64,000 nucleotides of DNA, from NCBI RefSeq assembly GCF_006385705.1, contig NZ_VFRQ01000008.1, forward strand, positions 1 to 64,000, written 5' to 3'. The translations under genes were made by a program, and so were the position numbers. The DNA is from Pontibacter mangrovi. Its GTDB lineage: Bacteria; Bacteroidota; Bacteroidia; Cytophagales; Hymenobacteraceae. Of the stretch, positions 7,659-16,178 are shown piece after piece (the first letter of the stretch is position 1; each line of letters opens with the position of its first letter). The notes under the pieces are model-generated. The model did no database searches, was not told where the DNA came from, and saw only the letters and a program-made list of their open reading frames with translations.

Positions 7659-9032
7659 TTACTGCAATACGTTAAAGTTGATCCCTGCCCGCAGGCTCAG
7701 GTTGTCTTTTAGATAAGGACTACCCAGTTGCCAGCCCTCTGTTTTCCCGGCTACTGTTACAAAAGTAGCCAAATGGCTACCCAGGCTATACTTCATGCTG
7801 AGCTCGGCAGCCCCGCCGAGCTTGCTGCTTTCATCGTAAAAGCTTTGCTGCGCCGGCTGCTTCCAGCCGTGCAGTGCTACGCTGGTATGCCAGCGCCCCT
7901 GCGTGCCGAGTGGAAGATCCGCCAGGCCCAGGTTCAGGCCTGGGTACGTGTGCTCACGGTTTCGGTAGGTGTGCAGACCCAGCAGCAAGTTGTATTGTTT
8001 ATACTTTGCAGGCAGTTGCAGGGCCACATCGCTACCGAAATGCGTGGGCACATACTGGCCGAAGAAGTTAAAGGAAAGATCGGGGCTGATGCGGATGCGG
8101 TTTACAAAAAAGATAGCCGGGTTGGCAAAATTGATCAGCGAGAGCCGTTTCTGTTTCTGCAGGAAATCCTGTGCCTCCTCCGATAAATCGCTATAGCCTA
8201 CCCTGCGGTTAACGCCCTCCCCTCCCGGAAACAGGTCGCGGCTGGTATACGGCTGGTCAGAGTTGAACATATCGTAAGCCCAGGCAGTAAGGTCAGAGCC
8301 GGCATAGTCGCGCTTGCGTGGGTCAGCATGCTCATGCTGCGGCGCGTCCCGTTTTACATCGTCGCTGGCCGGGCTGGTAGAGAACTTCAGGTAATCCCAG
8401 GTATAGTAGGCATTGTAAAGGTATAGCGCGTTTTTATAGTAGCTGCGCTGATGGTAAAAATCGCTGATAACGTTGGTCTGGGTGCTCAGGTTCTCCGACT
8501 GCACCCCGGCCACATACGAGTAGAGCAGCCCGTTCAGGTTGTTTGCCTTCAGGTTTGCAAGTGCTGCGTCCGTAACGCCATACACGGTGCCGTCCCAGCG
8601 GTTGGGCAGCCAGTTACCGTTTTTAGACGAAACGCCGTTCACGCCCAGCACTGCCCGGTGGTACTCCTCATGCGCCCACACGCCCAGCGGTATGGGTAGT
8701 TCGCTGCCATACTTTACAAAGCCCAGGCTGAGCAGGTACTTCACCGAGTTGTTGAGGAAAGCGCGGCCCTTTGTGCTGCCGGCATGGTCCACTTTTACCA
8801 GTTTGTCGCCAAGGCTATGGATACCCCAGAAGCCGAGGTCGTACAGGTTGTTGCTGAGCTCGGTGCTCTGCAGCATGGACGGGTAGCGCTGGGGCAGGTC
8901 GGTTTGCTGCGGAAGGTCCAGCAGGGATAGTGACAGGCGCAGCTTATAGGTAGCGGTGGTGTCCTGTGCCTGCAGGCTTCCGGTGGATAACAGCAGGCAT
9001 AGCAATAGCATGAGGCAAGAAACTTTTCTCAT
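7659..9032 (-). CDS. secreted or outer-membrane hypothetical protein with an HExxH motif
   Basis: I choose the ATG at 9030-9032 because it opens a clean signal peptide (MRKVSCLMLLLCLLLSTGSL then QAQ). The mature part of this 457-residue protein is not a family I can name. Around residues 125-135 it reads WAHEEYHRAVLG, which contains HEEYH, a form of the zinc-binding HExxH motif. The second half (about 300-457) looks like alternating beta strands and closes with INFNVLQ, as outer-membrane barrels do. A protease role would be speculation. The gene is flanked by an AraC-type membrane regulator on the same strand (stop 92 bases past this gene's start). Confidence 0.7.
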   Translation of the reverse strand: MRKVSCLMLLLCLLLSTGSLQAQDTTATYKLRLSLSLLDLPQQTDLPQRYPSMLQSTELSNNLYDLGFWGIHSLGDKLVKVDHAGSTKGRAFLNNSVKYLLSLGFVKYGSELPIPLGVWAHEEYHRAVLGVNGVSSKNGNWLPNRWDGTVYGVTDAALANLKANNLNGLLYSYVAGVQSENLSTQTNVISDFYHQRSYYKNALYLYNAYYTWDYLKFSTSPASDDVKRDAPQHEHADPRKRDYAGSDLTAWAYDMFNSDQPYTSRDLFPGGEGVNRRVGYSDLSEEAQDFLQKQKRLSLINFANPAIFFVNRIRISPDLSFNFFGQYVPTHFGSDVALQLPAKYKQYNLLLGLHTYRNREHTYPGLNLGLADLPLGTQGRWHTSVALHGWKQPAQQSFYDESSKLGGAAELSMKYSLGSHLATFVTVAGKTEGWQLGSPYLKDNLSLRAGINFNVLQ

Positions 9033-9164
9033 AGTAATAGCTTGTAAAATGGAAGTACGATAATCTAACATGACGCAAAAGAATGCATCTGCAGGCCAGA
9101 AAGCGTCTTATCCGCTAAGTCTGGACAGGTAGTTTGAGAAAAAAATGCTTGCAGGCAGAAGAAT

Positions 9165-10370
9165 TCAGGCAGGATGTGCCGCGGAGGCTTTCTCTTGTGC
9201 CGCGTAAGCGGTCGGGGTCATGGCGGTAAGCTTTTTGAAGACAGCGTTGAAGGTAGCTTTTGAATTGAAACCGGCTTCCATGGCAATGGCTAACGTGGTG
9301 TAGTGGCTGAAATCCGGGTGCACCAGGAGGCGTTTGGCTTCATTTACCCGGTACTCGTTCACAAACTCAAAAAAGTTTTTCCCCAGCCGCTCGTTTATTA
9401 CCCGCGACAGATGGTGCTTGGCCATACCCATCGCCTCTGCCAGCTCCTGTATCGTCAGGTCGCTGTTCCGGTAAGGCTTCTGTTCCTGCATGTATTCCAG
9501 CAGTTGCAGCAGGTAGGCATCCACAGCCGCTTCGCTAAGGCCGGAGCGTTCATACTTTGCCGAAACCGCTACTGGTGGTGCCGTATCTTCTGTTGCTTCA
9601 GGTTCCGGTACCACGGCAGTGCGGGGAACAGCGGTCAGGGCCAGGGATCTCTGGAAGATGGCAGGCTGCGACAGGGCTTTGTACCCGATCCAGTAAATAC
9701 AGATGATCACGCCAAGGTAATGATAATGGTAAAACCCGGTCAGGAAAGGCAGGTCCCATTTACGGGCGTAGAAGATCGTGACGCCAAAAAGGATAGTGAA
9801 AAAGACCAGCCGGATAAACTGCTTTAGCCAGCGCAACCGCACCTTCCTAATCTCGGAGAAGTTATGCAGTATGCGCTGCTCGTGCCTGCGGATCAGCAGG
9901 AGCGCCGCCAGGCCGTAGCTCAGGTGCAACAGGTTCAGGAGCTGGTTCAGCATGCCAAAATCATCCTCCGAGGCTTTCTCAAAGTCATCGAGGTAAGCCA
10001 TTTTTGCTTCTGCCGACTGCAGGTAATAAGGCAGCAGGTAGAGGAAAATGAGAAAGAACGGCGTGAAGTGCAGCCATTCATACCTTCTCCAGGCAGGGTT
10101 CTCGCTCGTCAGTTTTTTGGTGAACAGAAACAACAGGGGGCCGAAAAGGGAAGGCAACAGCCACCCCACCTTGCTCAGGTGCGGAAAAGCCATGAAAAAT
10201 TCGCGCGTGTCGAACCCTGCCAGTACCGACTGGAAAGAAACCAGCAGGATGAGCATGCTCAGCAGCCTGTTTGCCAGCACATTCTTCTTGCGCGTAAAAA
10301 GTATGGCCGACAGTAAAAGGCCCTGCACAGCTCCCGCTACCAATATTACCTGTAAAGCGAACAAAGACAT
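9165..10370 (-). CDS. AraC-family regulator with N-terminal membrane domain
   Basis: The ATG at 10368-10370 gives a 401-residue product that starts directly in a hydrophobic segment (MSLFALQVILVAGAVQGLL). Residues 1-245 hold about seven predicted membrane helices, in the arrangement known from Bacteroidota 'AraC with 7TM' regulators. A linker rich in Pro, Val and Glu follows. The C-terminal 110 residues are an AraC HTH domain: DLTIQELAEAMGMAKHHLSR is the first helix pair, and a second HTH lies around AIAMEAGFNSKATFNAVFKK. Such proteins probably sense a signal at the membrane and act on nearby genes. The downstream secreted protein (7659-9032) is the obvious candidate target, by proximity only. 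Confidence 0.88.
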   Translation of the reverse strand: MSLFALQVILVAGAVQGLLLSAILFTRKKNVLANRLLSMLILLVSFQSVLAGFDTREFFMAFPHLSKVGWLLPSLFGPLLFLFTKKLTSENPAWRRYEWLHFTPFFLIFLYLLPYYLQSAEAKMAYLDDFEKASEDDFGMLNQLLNLLHLSYGLAALLLIRRHEQRILHNFSEIRKVRLRWLKQFIRLVFFTILFGVTIFYARKWDLPFLTGFYHYHYLGVIICIYWIGYKALSQPAIFQRSLALTAVPRTAVVPEPEATEDTAPPVAVSAKYERSGLSEAAVDAYLLQLLEYMQEQKPYRNSDLTIQELAEAMGMAKHHLSRVINERLGKNFFEFVNEYRVNEAKRLLVHPDFSHYTTLAIAMEAGFNSKATFNAVFKKLTAMTPTAYAAQEKASAAHPA

Positions 10371-10561
10371 AACCGAATAAAATAGCAATGTACAACTTTT
10401 GCCACACAATATCTTAATTATTAACCAGATACCCGCTGAACCTGTGGATGTGAGGCCAGCACAACAGGAGCGACAGAATTCCTGTTGTGTTGCAGTACGA
10501 GCTACAGGTTTACCCTATTACAGCATTTGCACCGGTAGTATAGCAGCCTGCTTTATGCTTG

Positions 10562-10620
10562 ATTTCTTTTCTGCAGTCATACTTTCAGCACGCGTAGCAG
10601 TACGAGGCGCAAGCCTACAC
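10562..10620. repeat. partial fold-back repeat, copy R5
   Basis: This is the right half of the R family: TTCTTTTCTGCAG, then CTTTCAGCACGCGTAGCAG, then TACGAGGCGCAAGCC. A further fragment GCAGTACGAGCTACAGG lies at 10492-10508. Both sit in the gap upstream of the AraC-type gene. Confidence 0.45.
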
Positions 10621-10634
10621 CAACAACCTGCCTT

Positions 10635-10684
10635 AAAGTATGATGGGGGTGCCTGTAGCAGGCACCCCCATCATACTTTTTACG
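10635..10684. terminator. strong 21-bp-stem terminator
   Basis: A perfect 21-bp inverted repeat (10635-10655 and 10659-10679, core GATGGGGGTGCCTG) with a 3-base loop is flanked by AAA on one side and TTTTT on the other, so it can work in both directions. It lies just past the stop of the minus-strand YceI gene. Confidence 0.8.
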
Positions 10685-10703
10685 TTGCCCCAGGCAAGCA
10701 CAT

Positions 10704-11309
10704 TTACTTCTCGTTTGCCGTCAGGTCGAATTGTATGTCCACCTCCGGCAGGATGTAGTGATCGCCCAACGCAGGATCGGCTGCATAGGTCATGCCCCAT
10801 TTGGTTCTGTCCAGTTTAAAGCTTGCCTCCAGCTCCAGTTTGCCGCCCTGCAGGTTAATTTTGGCCGGGAACGAGACCGGGTGCGTCTGCCCAATCATGC
10901 TAAAGTCGCCGGTGACGGTGTAGTTGGCCCCCTCCGGGGCGCTGGCAAGCGGCTGCACCTTCGTGATCTTAAAGGAGGCATTAGGGTATAGCGCCAGGTT
11001 AAAGAAGTCGGGGCTCTTGAGGTGATCGAGCAACACGGGCTTCACCTCGTCAGGCAGGTCGAAGTTCTCGATGGTCGCAATCGGAATGGTGAAGGTGCCG
11101 GCAGTTACCTTTCCATCCACTACCTGGATATCCTGGCTTTGCACCTGAAAGGAGCCGTCGTGATACAAAACCGGGCTGTAGCCTGTCCATTTCACAACAG
11201 AGCTGCTCTCCTCCAGGGCAAAAGTGCTTTTGCTAACCTCTTCGTCTTCGCAGCTGGAAAAGCAAAAGGCACTAAAAACAACACAAGCAGCTAACATTAC
11301 TTTTTTCAT
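10704..11309 (-). CDS. YceI-family lipoprotein
   Basis: The 201-residue product begins with a lipoprotein signal (MKKVMLAACVVFSAFCFSSC, lipobox FSSC with Cys20), so it should be anchored to a membrane from the periplasmic side. The mature part follows the YceI fold: SSVVKWTGYSP near the start, VVDGKVTAGTFTIPI, DHLKSPDFFNLALYPNASF with the hallmark 'HLKSxDFFDxxxYPxAxF', TVTGDFSMIGQTHPVSFP, and the closing TKWGMTY. YceI proteins are lipocalin-like barrels that bind polyisoprenoids or other long hydrophobic molecules. It ends before a strong terminator and stands alone. Confidence 0.92.
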   Translation of the reverse strand: MKKVMLAACVVFSAFCFSSCEDEEVSKSTFALEESSSVVKWTGYSPVLYHDGSFQVQSQDIQVVDGKVTAGTFTIPIATIENFDLPDEVKPVLLDHLKSPDFFNLALYPNASFKITKVQPLASAPEGANYTVTGDFSMIGQTHPVSFPAKINLQGGKLELEASFKLDRTKWGMTYAADPALGDHYILPEVDIQFDLTANEK

Positions 11310-11396
11310 AGTTTTATTTTGTTTGATTTTTAAAATGGTTTGGATTTCATATTTGAAGAAGCCTGAGCAATGGCCTTCTGCGGCCGCTGACAGCTG

Positions 11397-11963
11397 TTAC
11401 ACTTGTGTTGGTGCCTGAAGATTTCTCCTGGCCTGTAGCAGGTGCCTTTGGTTGTGAGCTATCAGAAACTGCAGCACATCGCCCAGCTTCAGGTGCAGCC
11501 AGCTTAAAACAGAGGTCGGTATCCGGATGCGGTTTAAGCTGATGTGCCGGCAGCTCCTCAGGCACAGAAGAAGCTCCTCCTGCTGCCTGATAAACTCCTG
11601 AACCACAGCATAAGCGTCCAGGTCTGCAGGCGGCAGGTGCGCGGCGATGGCTTTATACTTTCTGTTACCTGTAGCAGGGTCCATCATGCGGATGAAGAAC
11701 CGCCCAAGCCAGCTGCTCCTGCACCTTGACTCCACCGGCTTTCCCTTCTGCCGCCCGATCCCGGCCTTTATGCGGGGCAGGTAATAGTCGCCATAGCTGT
11801 TGAGGTGCGCCAGGCACGCGGCTATACTCCACCCTCCGTTGGCGGCAGGTTTTAAAAGCTCATCTTCCGGCAGGTTCTGGAATATGCTTACCGTTTCCTG
11901 CAGGTGCTGCTCCACCATGTCTTCCAGGCGCCGCAGCAGCTGCTCCTTGCTTACAGCCTTCAT
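11397..11963 (-). CDS. DinB-like four-helix protein
   Basis: This 188-residue protein has the DinB/DUF1569 pattern: a helical opening (LLRRLEDMVEQHLQETVSIF), the NGGWSIAACLAHLNSYGDYY segment with the first metal-type His, and LHLKLGDVLQFLIAHNQRHL with the C-terminal H-x3-H pair (HNQRH). DinB-fold proteins usually bind a metal ion and include thiol-S-transferases. The substrate is unknown. Its start codon follows directly on the stop of the membrane gene upstream (TAG then ATG with no gap), so translation is coupled. It is the last gene of a probable operon with 11964-12383 and perhaps the Crp-type regulator. Confidence 0.8.
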   Translation of the reverse strand: MKAVSKEQLLRRLEDMVEQHLQETVSIFQNLPEDELLKPAANGGWSIAACLAHLNSYGDYYLPRIKAGIGRQKGKPVESRCRSSWLGRFFIRMMDPATGNRKYKAIAAHLPPADLDAYAVVQEFIRQQEELLLCLRSCRHISLNRIRIPTSVLSWLHLKLGDVLQFLIAHNQRHLLQARRNLQAPTQV

Positions 11964-12383
11964 CTACCTTGCTTTTTTGGAGGGTATGGCTTTTCTGTTG
12001 GCCAGCGCCAGGGCCAGGGCAAGTATAAAAAACACCGACTCTGTCAGTAGCCATTGATTTCCGAAGTCGCCCAGGGGCCCTTCCGAGAAAATGGTGATGG
12101 TGCGCGACAAGGCATAAAAGCCCCAGAGCAGGCACAAAAGCAGCAAGCCGCTTTGGGTGTCGCGCAGCATCAGGTAAAGCAGGCTCAAAACAAGCGTCAT
12201 CCCTACCCCACCATACACCCCGCGTATCGAGCTAAGGGCATCGGTATTGTTCAGCTGCACATTCACCAGATCCATCACAGACTGCGGGTTGGCAAAAGCC
12301 ATCACACTGACAGATAGAAGGCTGAGCGCCGAGAGAAGTATATAGCCTTTGGAGGCCAGGGTCATGGTTCTTTGCGTCTTCAT
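11964..12383 (-). CDS. DUF4345-like small membrane protein
   Basis: This 139-residue protein has four hydrophobic segments, at about 10-30, 55-75, 80-97 and 112-130. The motif IRGVYGGVGMTLVLSLLYLM matches the 'RGxYGGxxL' motif of DUF4345 and related four-helix membrane proteins. Function is unknown in the family. It is immediately followed by the DinB-like gene with no spacing and preceded, 74 bases upstream, by a Crp-family regulator. The three genes probably form one unit controlled by that regulator. Confidence 0.75.
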   Translation of the reverse strand: MKTQRTMTLASKGYILLSALSLLSVSVMAFANPQSVMDLVNVQLNNTDALSSIRGVYGGVGMTLVLSLLYLMLRDTQSGLLLLCLLWGFYALSRTITIFSEGPLGDFGNQWLLTESVFFILALALALANRKAIPSKKAR

Positions 12384-12457
12384 AACATACCTTGTTTAAG
12401 TTTCTGTTACAAAGATGGCGTGCCCCGGAAAGACTATTCTTGGTAAATACCAAGATT

Positions 12458-13039
12458 TCAGATGCGTACTTTATTGAGGAGCTTGCTGAAGTTAGTGGGG
12501 TCGATGCCCAGGTAATTGGCCAGGTACTTATGCGGCACCAGCTGCAGAATGTGGGGGCTGCGCTGCAGTAGTTTCCGGAACCGCTCCTCCGAAGTATAAC
12601 ACTGCAGCTCCACCAGGCGCTCCAGCAAACCGGACAGGCTGTGCGACAGACCTTCCCTTATCATGGATTCGATAGCCGGCCGGGTCTGCATGAGCCGTTG
12701 CAGCTCCGGGAAAGGCGCTCTCAGAAAAACGGACGGGGTTAAGGTTTCATAGAAGTAACGGGAGGGCTGCTGCAGCATAAAGGAATCAAGCACGCCGCCA
12801 AAAGACGGGGAATAAGTGAACACAAGCGTCGCTTCCCGGTCCTGGTCATCAAAATAATACACCCGCTGCACCCCATCCGCTACAAAGTACAGGTAATGCT
12901 CCACCTCGCCGGCCAGGGTAAGGGGCTCTTTTCTTTTGGCGGCATGGCGGGCCCAGACCCCAGCGAAAGCCTGCCAGTCTTCTTCAGACAAGGGACGGAT
13001 GCCCGTTACCAGTTGCTTTAGCTTCTGAAGTTCTTCCAT
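12458..13039 (-). CDS. Crp/Fnr-family transcriptional regulator
   Basis: This 193-residue regulator has a cyclic-nucleotide-binding-like barrel (about 20-115, including the LYFVADGVQRVYYFDDQDRE turn). The connecting helix is around residue 120-145, and the C-terminal helix-turn-helix is LVPHKYLANYLGIDPTNFSK. The cAMP-contact motif of true Crp (RPREVGELA) is not present, as is usual for the many Bacteroidota members of this group, so the ligand is unknown. It sits first in a same-strand run with the DUF4345-like and DinB-like genes. Confidence 0.88.
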   Translation of the reverse strand: MEELQKLKQLVTGIRPLSEEDWQAFAGVWARHAAKRKEPLTLAGEVEHYLYFVADGVQRVYYFDDQDREATLVFTYSPSFGGVLDSFMLQQPSRYFYETLTPSVFLRAPFPELQRLMQTRPAIESMIREGLSHSLSGLLERLVELQCYTSEERFRKLLQRSPHILQLVPHKYLANYLGIDPTNFSKLLNKVRI

Positions 13040-13449
13040 GGTACCTGCGGGTGTTGCTGTTGCAATTTAACGCGACCTGGGTAATTTGTGAAGTATAAAT
13101 TCACGATACATCCATAGTTATACTTCCTTCTATCGTTTTGCAGTGGCGATCACAACTCCTCAGAGCGTCGGACTCTCGCTCTCGCCGGATCTTTCTTTCC
13201 CCTTAGGCATGCAGCCGGATTTGTGCTTCTAAAGGGATAGTATAAAGTATAGTTGTCACGATGCTGCACAATGGATATATCTGAAAGAAGCAGAAAGTGT
13301 TTCAGCAAGCAGCTTTAGGAACCGCAGGCTATTATGGATGACTACAGTAGTTGAGGAGAGTGGAAGGTCGGCACCTTTTCAGGTAGCGGTTTAAAGTTCT
13401 TCCGCAGGCAGGAGATACCTATGATTAGCGTCATCAACATACGAGGTAT
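13040..13449. other. intergenic stretch without recognisable gene
   Basis: About 410 bases between the Crp-type gene's start and the terminator at 13450. I see no frame with convincing coding character, no RNA gene and only scattered host TATACTT/AAGTATA words. A promoter for the Crp-type gene must lie at its left end, but no clear TAnnTTTG box was found. Confidence 0.5.
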
Positions 13450-13502
13450 ATAAACAAACATCCACCAGCTTAAAGGTGTTAAACTGGTGGATGTTTGTTT
13501 AT
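13450..13502 (-). terminator. 19-bp-stem terminator
   Basis: A perfect 19-bp inverted repeat (13450-13468 and 13484-13502, core CATCCACCAG) surrounds a 15-base loop. On the minus strand it directly follows the lipoprotein gene that ends at 13516, so it should terminate that gene. Confidence 0.75.
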
Positions 13503-13515
13503 ACTGCAGCTAAGC

Positions 13516-14130
13516 CTACTTGATGTTATAAGTCGTTAATGGCATTTTACCGAGCGGACCGGCATCGGTCAGGATAAGACCTACTCCTTTGGCCCAAAAG
13601 TAATCAGTCGGTAAGTCGAGCTCAACTTCTTCACCCATGAAGATATAAGTAGAGTTCATCTGCACATGGATCACGTCTTGGTAGGTTTTACCCTCCACAG
13701 TCTTTGAAAGACCTTTTGCAATAATGGTAAAGGTCATTTTTGTTTCGATGCCATTGATGGTATTCGTTTGATACCAGGGTTTGCCTTCCGGGGTCTCCAC
13801 CTTTAGAAAGTCGATCGCAATGTTGCCCATTGTCGGGTGCATTCCAACGGCTGTGTATACGTCCTTCTCTTTCAGAAAGTATGACTTCCAGGTCTCGCTG
13901 TCTTGCTTCGTCTCAAACTCGGAAAACGTCTTTCCTTCAATCTCTTTGGTATTGCCGGTGGCGGTGATGGTATAAGGCTTATCTCCCCCGTAAGTCCAGG
14001 TAGAGCCTTTCGAGTATGGCTGGTAGTCGAGCTCAGCAGTAGTAGGGGAAGGATCTTCTTCCTTATCACCGCAGGAAACCAGAATGCCCAGTAATAGACA
14101 CCAGATAATCGCAAATCTAAGTTTGTTCAT
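13516..14130 (-). CDS. hypothetical lipoprotein
   Basis: I choose the ATG at 14128-14130, which gives a lipoprotein signal MNKLRFAIIWCLLLGILVSC with the lipobox Cys at residue 20. An acidic, Pro-containing linker follows (GDKEEDPSP). The rest of the 204 residues reads as a beta-rich globular domain (GSTWTYGGDKPYTITATG, then KTYQDVIHVQM). This resembles Bacteroidota lipoproteins that begin 'YxPxxxGSTWTY'. Function is unknown. It is monocistronic with its own terminator. Confidence 0.78.
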   Translation of the reverse strand: MNKLRFAIIWCLLLGILVSCGDKEEDPSPTTAELDYQPYSKGSTWTYGGDKPYTITATGNTKEIEGKTFSEFETKQDSETWKSYFLKEKDVYTAVGMHPTMGNIAIDFLKVETPEGKPWYQTNTINGIETKMTFTIIAKGLSKTVEGKTYQDVIHVQMNSTYIFMGEEVELDLPTDYFWAKGVGLILTDAGPLGKMPLTTYNIK

Positions 14131-14533
14131 AGGTATATAGTTATGTTTAAATAAAACTACAAAAATAATTTTATTTGCAAGTAATTTTCTCACCTACCCT
14201 CCGCTGCCGTGAGTAGGTCGCCCGCGGGTTTTCTATTCTAATTATCTATAAATCCTGCATGAGCTACCATCCCGCACTAGCTGGAGTGTTAAAGAGCCTA
14301 TAACTACCTGGTAGCTGATAGGATAAAGCCTCTTCTTTACCTTCAACTACAAGAGCTAAAACCAGAATTCACGAATATCTTATATAGGATATTGTTTAAA
14401 CAGCGGTTATAGCCAAGTATAAGGCCGGATTGCCTTAGTAAAGAAAGAAGAAAACCGCCAAAGGCTGCCGTATAAGTACAGGCTAGTCATAAAACTTGTA
14501 TTAATCAATCTTAATTTTATTCTTTTCCAATCC
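14131..14533. other. intergenic stretch with a degenerate R-type repeat
   Basis: About 400 bases between divergent genes. Around 14207-14280 the order CCGCTGCCGTGAG, GGGTTTTCTATTC, GCATGAGCTACCAT, CGCACTAGC resembles the R repeat family but is strongly degenerate. The right half is AT-rich and must contain the promoter of the gene at 14534. I could not fix a promoter box. Confidence 0.35.
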
Positions 14534-15427
14534 ATGAAAGCACCAAACAAAGCATATTTGCGCGAAATTAGAAGAGAGTTCGGCTACATACCTACCTGGG
14601 AGCCAACCAAGAAGATCGTATTGGGTACGGTGGGTGTGTTCAAGAAGAACGTGTTCACGAAACTACACGAGCTGAAGGAGCTGGGTATAAACTTCGAGAT
14701 AGAGACAGACCACGCCCCCGGCAACCTGGAGTATACTTCGCCAAACGGTTTCTCCATCACAACCAAAGCGGCTGGCGCACCACGCATCCCCGGCAGCAGC
14801 ATCCCTGACGACAAGGCGGGCGTAATATTCGATTTCCACCGGGAAAACACGATCATCTTTAAGGTAAACGACGCCAACACGCCTGTTATAAAAAATTTAG
14901 ACCATATCCAGCACGAGGTTATCCGCCTGTACAAAGAGGGCCGCTGGAACAGAGAGTGGGTGTTGGTGACCGAGGCTGTTTATGCTAACCGCTGCACCCT
15001 GCTTATTTCAACGCACCGCAACGCCAAGGCCGAGCTGATTGCCAACAACGAGTTTAACGTGGGAGACATAGACCTGACCAGCGAGGTTTTCCAGAACAAC
15101 CAGCATGCCTTCCGGGGCCTGGCTGTGAACCTGGTGGCACAGCAGAATATTTCGCCGCTCTTTAAGCTGGTGCAGCTGAAGAGCAGCAAGCGCATTGCGC
15201 CGGTGCTACGCTCTATGGATGTGGAGCCGATGGACCTGGTAACGCCTGCCACCTCCGACCAGTTTAACCTGTACCTGGGCGAGGTAACGTTCGAGGAAAT
15301 TGTGAAGCAGGAAGAGGAGTTGCTGGCGCCACAGGACGTGCTGCAGCGTGCCATGCAGATTGACCCGCGCCGCGAAACGCAGCTCAGCAGCAGAACGGAA
15401 GGACAGCTGCAGTATAACATGCACTAA
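14534..15427 (+). CDS. conserved-looking hypothetical cytoplasmic protein
   Basis: I do not recognise this 297-residue protein. It lacks a signal peptide and membrane helices. The N-terminal third (YLREIRREFGYIPTWEP, then LGTVGVFKKNVFTKLHELKE) and the middle (DKAGVIFDFHRENTIIFK) read as mixed alpha/beta. A beta-rich stretch follows (RCTLLISTHRNAKAEL, then GLAVNLVAQQNISPLFKLVQ). The C-terminal 60 residues are helical and charged and end in a Gln/Arg-rich tail. GC content and codon use match the host. It is closed by a strong terminator. I considered a pore-forming (gasdermin-like) fold but saw no supporting motif. Confidence 0.75.
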   Translation: MKAPNKAYLREIRREFGYIPTWEPTKKIVLGTVGVFKKNVFTKLHELKELGINFEIETDHAPGNLEYTSPNGFSITTKAAGAPRIPGSSIPDDKAGVIFDFHRENTIIFKVNDANTPVIKNLDHIQHEVIRLYKEGRWNREWVLVTEAVYANRCTLLISTHRNAKAELIANNEFNVGDIDLTSEVFQNNQHAFRGLAVNLVAQQNISPLFKLVQLKSSKRIAPVLRSMDVEPMDLVTPATSDQFNLYLGEVTFEEIVKQEEELLAPQDVLQRAMQIDPRRETQLSSRTEGQLQYNMH

Positions 15428-15459
15428 TACCGCATCCGAGGCAAGATTCCAGTTTAAGG

Positions 15460-15500
15460 AAAAGCCCCCGCCGCACTTTTGCGGCGGGGGCTTTTCTTTT
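15460..15500 (+). terminator. intrinsic terminator
   Basis: A perfect 15-bp stem (AAAAGCCCCCGCCGC at 15460-15474, complement at 15481-15495) with a 6-base loop is followed by a T-run. It lies 33 bases past the stop of the preceding plus-strand gene. Confidence 0.9.
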
Positions 15501-15530
15501 TGCAAAAAGCTTGAGTTGGGTAACGAGCGG

Positions 15531-15583
15531 GCATAAGTATAACAGCGCCTGAGCCTGAGGCAAGGGTGCTGTTATACTTATGC
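15531..15583 (-). terminator. 16-bp-stem terminator for the DUF1059 gene
   Basis: The arm GCATAAGTATAACAGC (15531-15546) is complementary to 15568-15583. The loop contains a further small dyad (GCCTGAGCCTGAGGC). It lies 10 bases past the stop of the minus-strand gene at 15593. Confidence 0.65.
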
Positions 15584-15592
15584 TGGGGTGAG

Positions 15593-15775
15593 CTATTGGG
15601 CTACGCCATCATCCTTTATCTTGGTCCTGATCTGCTCGGTCATTTCAGGCGTAACATCCACCCCATGTACAGCCTTGGCGTGTTTCCCTGCCTGCTCCAA
15701 TACTTCCTGCTCGGTGTTGGCCCGTACTTCGGCATTGCAATTAAAACCTACGTCACTACATTTTAATGTTTTCAT
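15593..15775 (-). CDS. DUF1059-family small protein
   Basis: This 60-residue protein has the DUF1059 pattern: MKTLKCSDVGFNCNAEVRA with the paired cysteines of 'C.dvG.dC', then VLEQAGKHAKAVHGVDVTPE and a charged C-terminal helix. The family is widespread in bacteria and archaea, and its role is unknown. The two Cys (at about 6 and 13) together with the His residues of KHAKAVH could bind a metal, but that is inference. It is a single gene with its own terminator. Confidence 0.88.
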   Translation of the reverse strand: MKTLKCSDVGFNCNAEVRANTEQEVLEQAGKHAKAVHGVDVTPEMTEQIRTKIKDDGVAQ

Positions 15776-16125
15776 GTTTATGGAGTTTAGGTAAAACGAT
15801 AGTCCGAAAATGGTATGGGCAGGTTCATCATCACCAATGTCCCTGGTTTATGTATACCTTGTGACAACCAAGTAGTTACACTTTTAAAATATTTTATACG
15901 CTTATTCCGATGCCGCTGACGCACTTGCTGCTAATGTCTCCTTTTTCAGGACATAGCACCACCAGCCCAATCGCTATACTTGTTAAACTATACTTTAGGC
16001 GGGGAGGGTACTTCAGGCTGCTACCAGAAAGATTAAAGCTTGGTGTATAATTACCTCTAAAGTAGCATGAAGAAGCATAGGCCAGATGAACTTCAGTTTG
16101 TTAACACATGAAAATCATATACTTG
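15776..16125. other. intergenic stretch between divergent genes
   Basis: About 350 bases. The left end must hold the DUF1059 promoter (minus strand) and the right end holds the promoter annotated at 16126. Otherwise I see only host TATACTT words near 15978 and 15991 and no gene. Confidence 0.4.
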
Positions 16126-16155
16126 TTTGTTATAACTAATATATCTTTATATTTT
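16126..16155 (+). promoter_or_regulatory. Bacteroidota-type promoter
   Basis: A TTTG at 16126-16129 is followed after 18 bases by TATATTTT at 16148-16155, which is close to the phylum's -33 TTTG / -7 TAnnTTTG pattern. It is 24 bases before the ATG of the lipoprotein gene. Confidence 0.45.
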
Positions 16156-16178
16156 AAAGCACCTATATTTTTACACTT

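Noticed and set aside
7318..7716. 132-residue plus-strand frame
   Set aside because: It covers the stem-loop 7507-7555 and runs into the end of the gene at 7659 on the other strand. It is Cys/Arg/Leu-rich without family likeness.
14534..15427. bacterial gasdermin-like pore former
   Set aside because: The size is similar, but there is no N-terminal Cys for palmitoylation, no adjacent protease gene and no matching motif.
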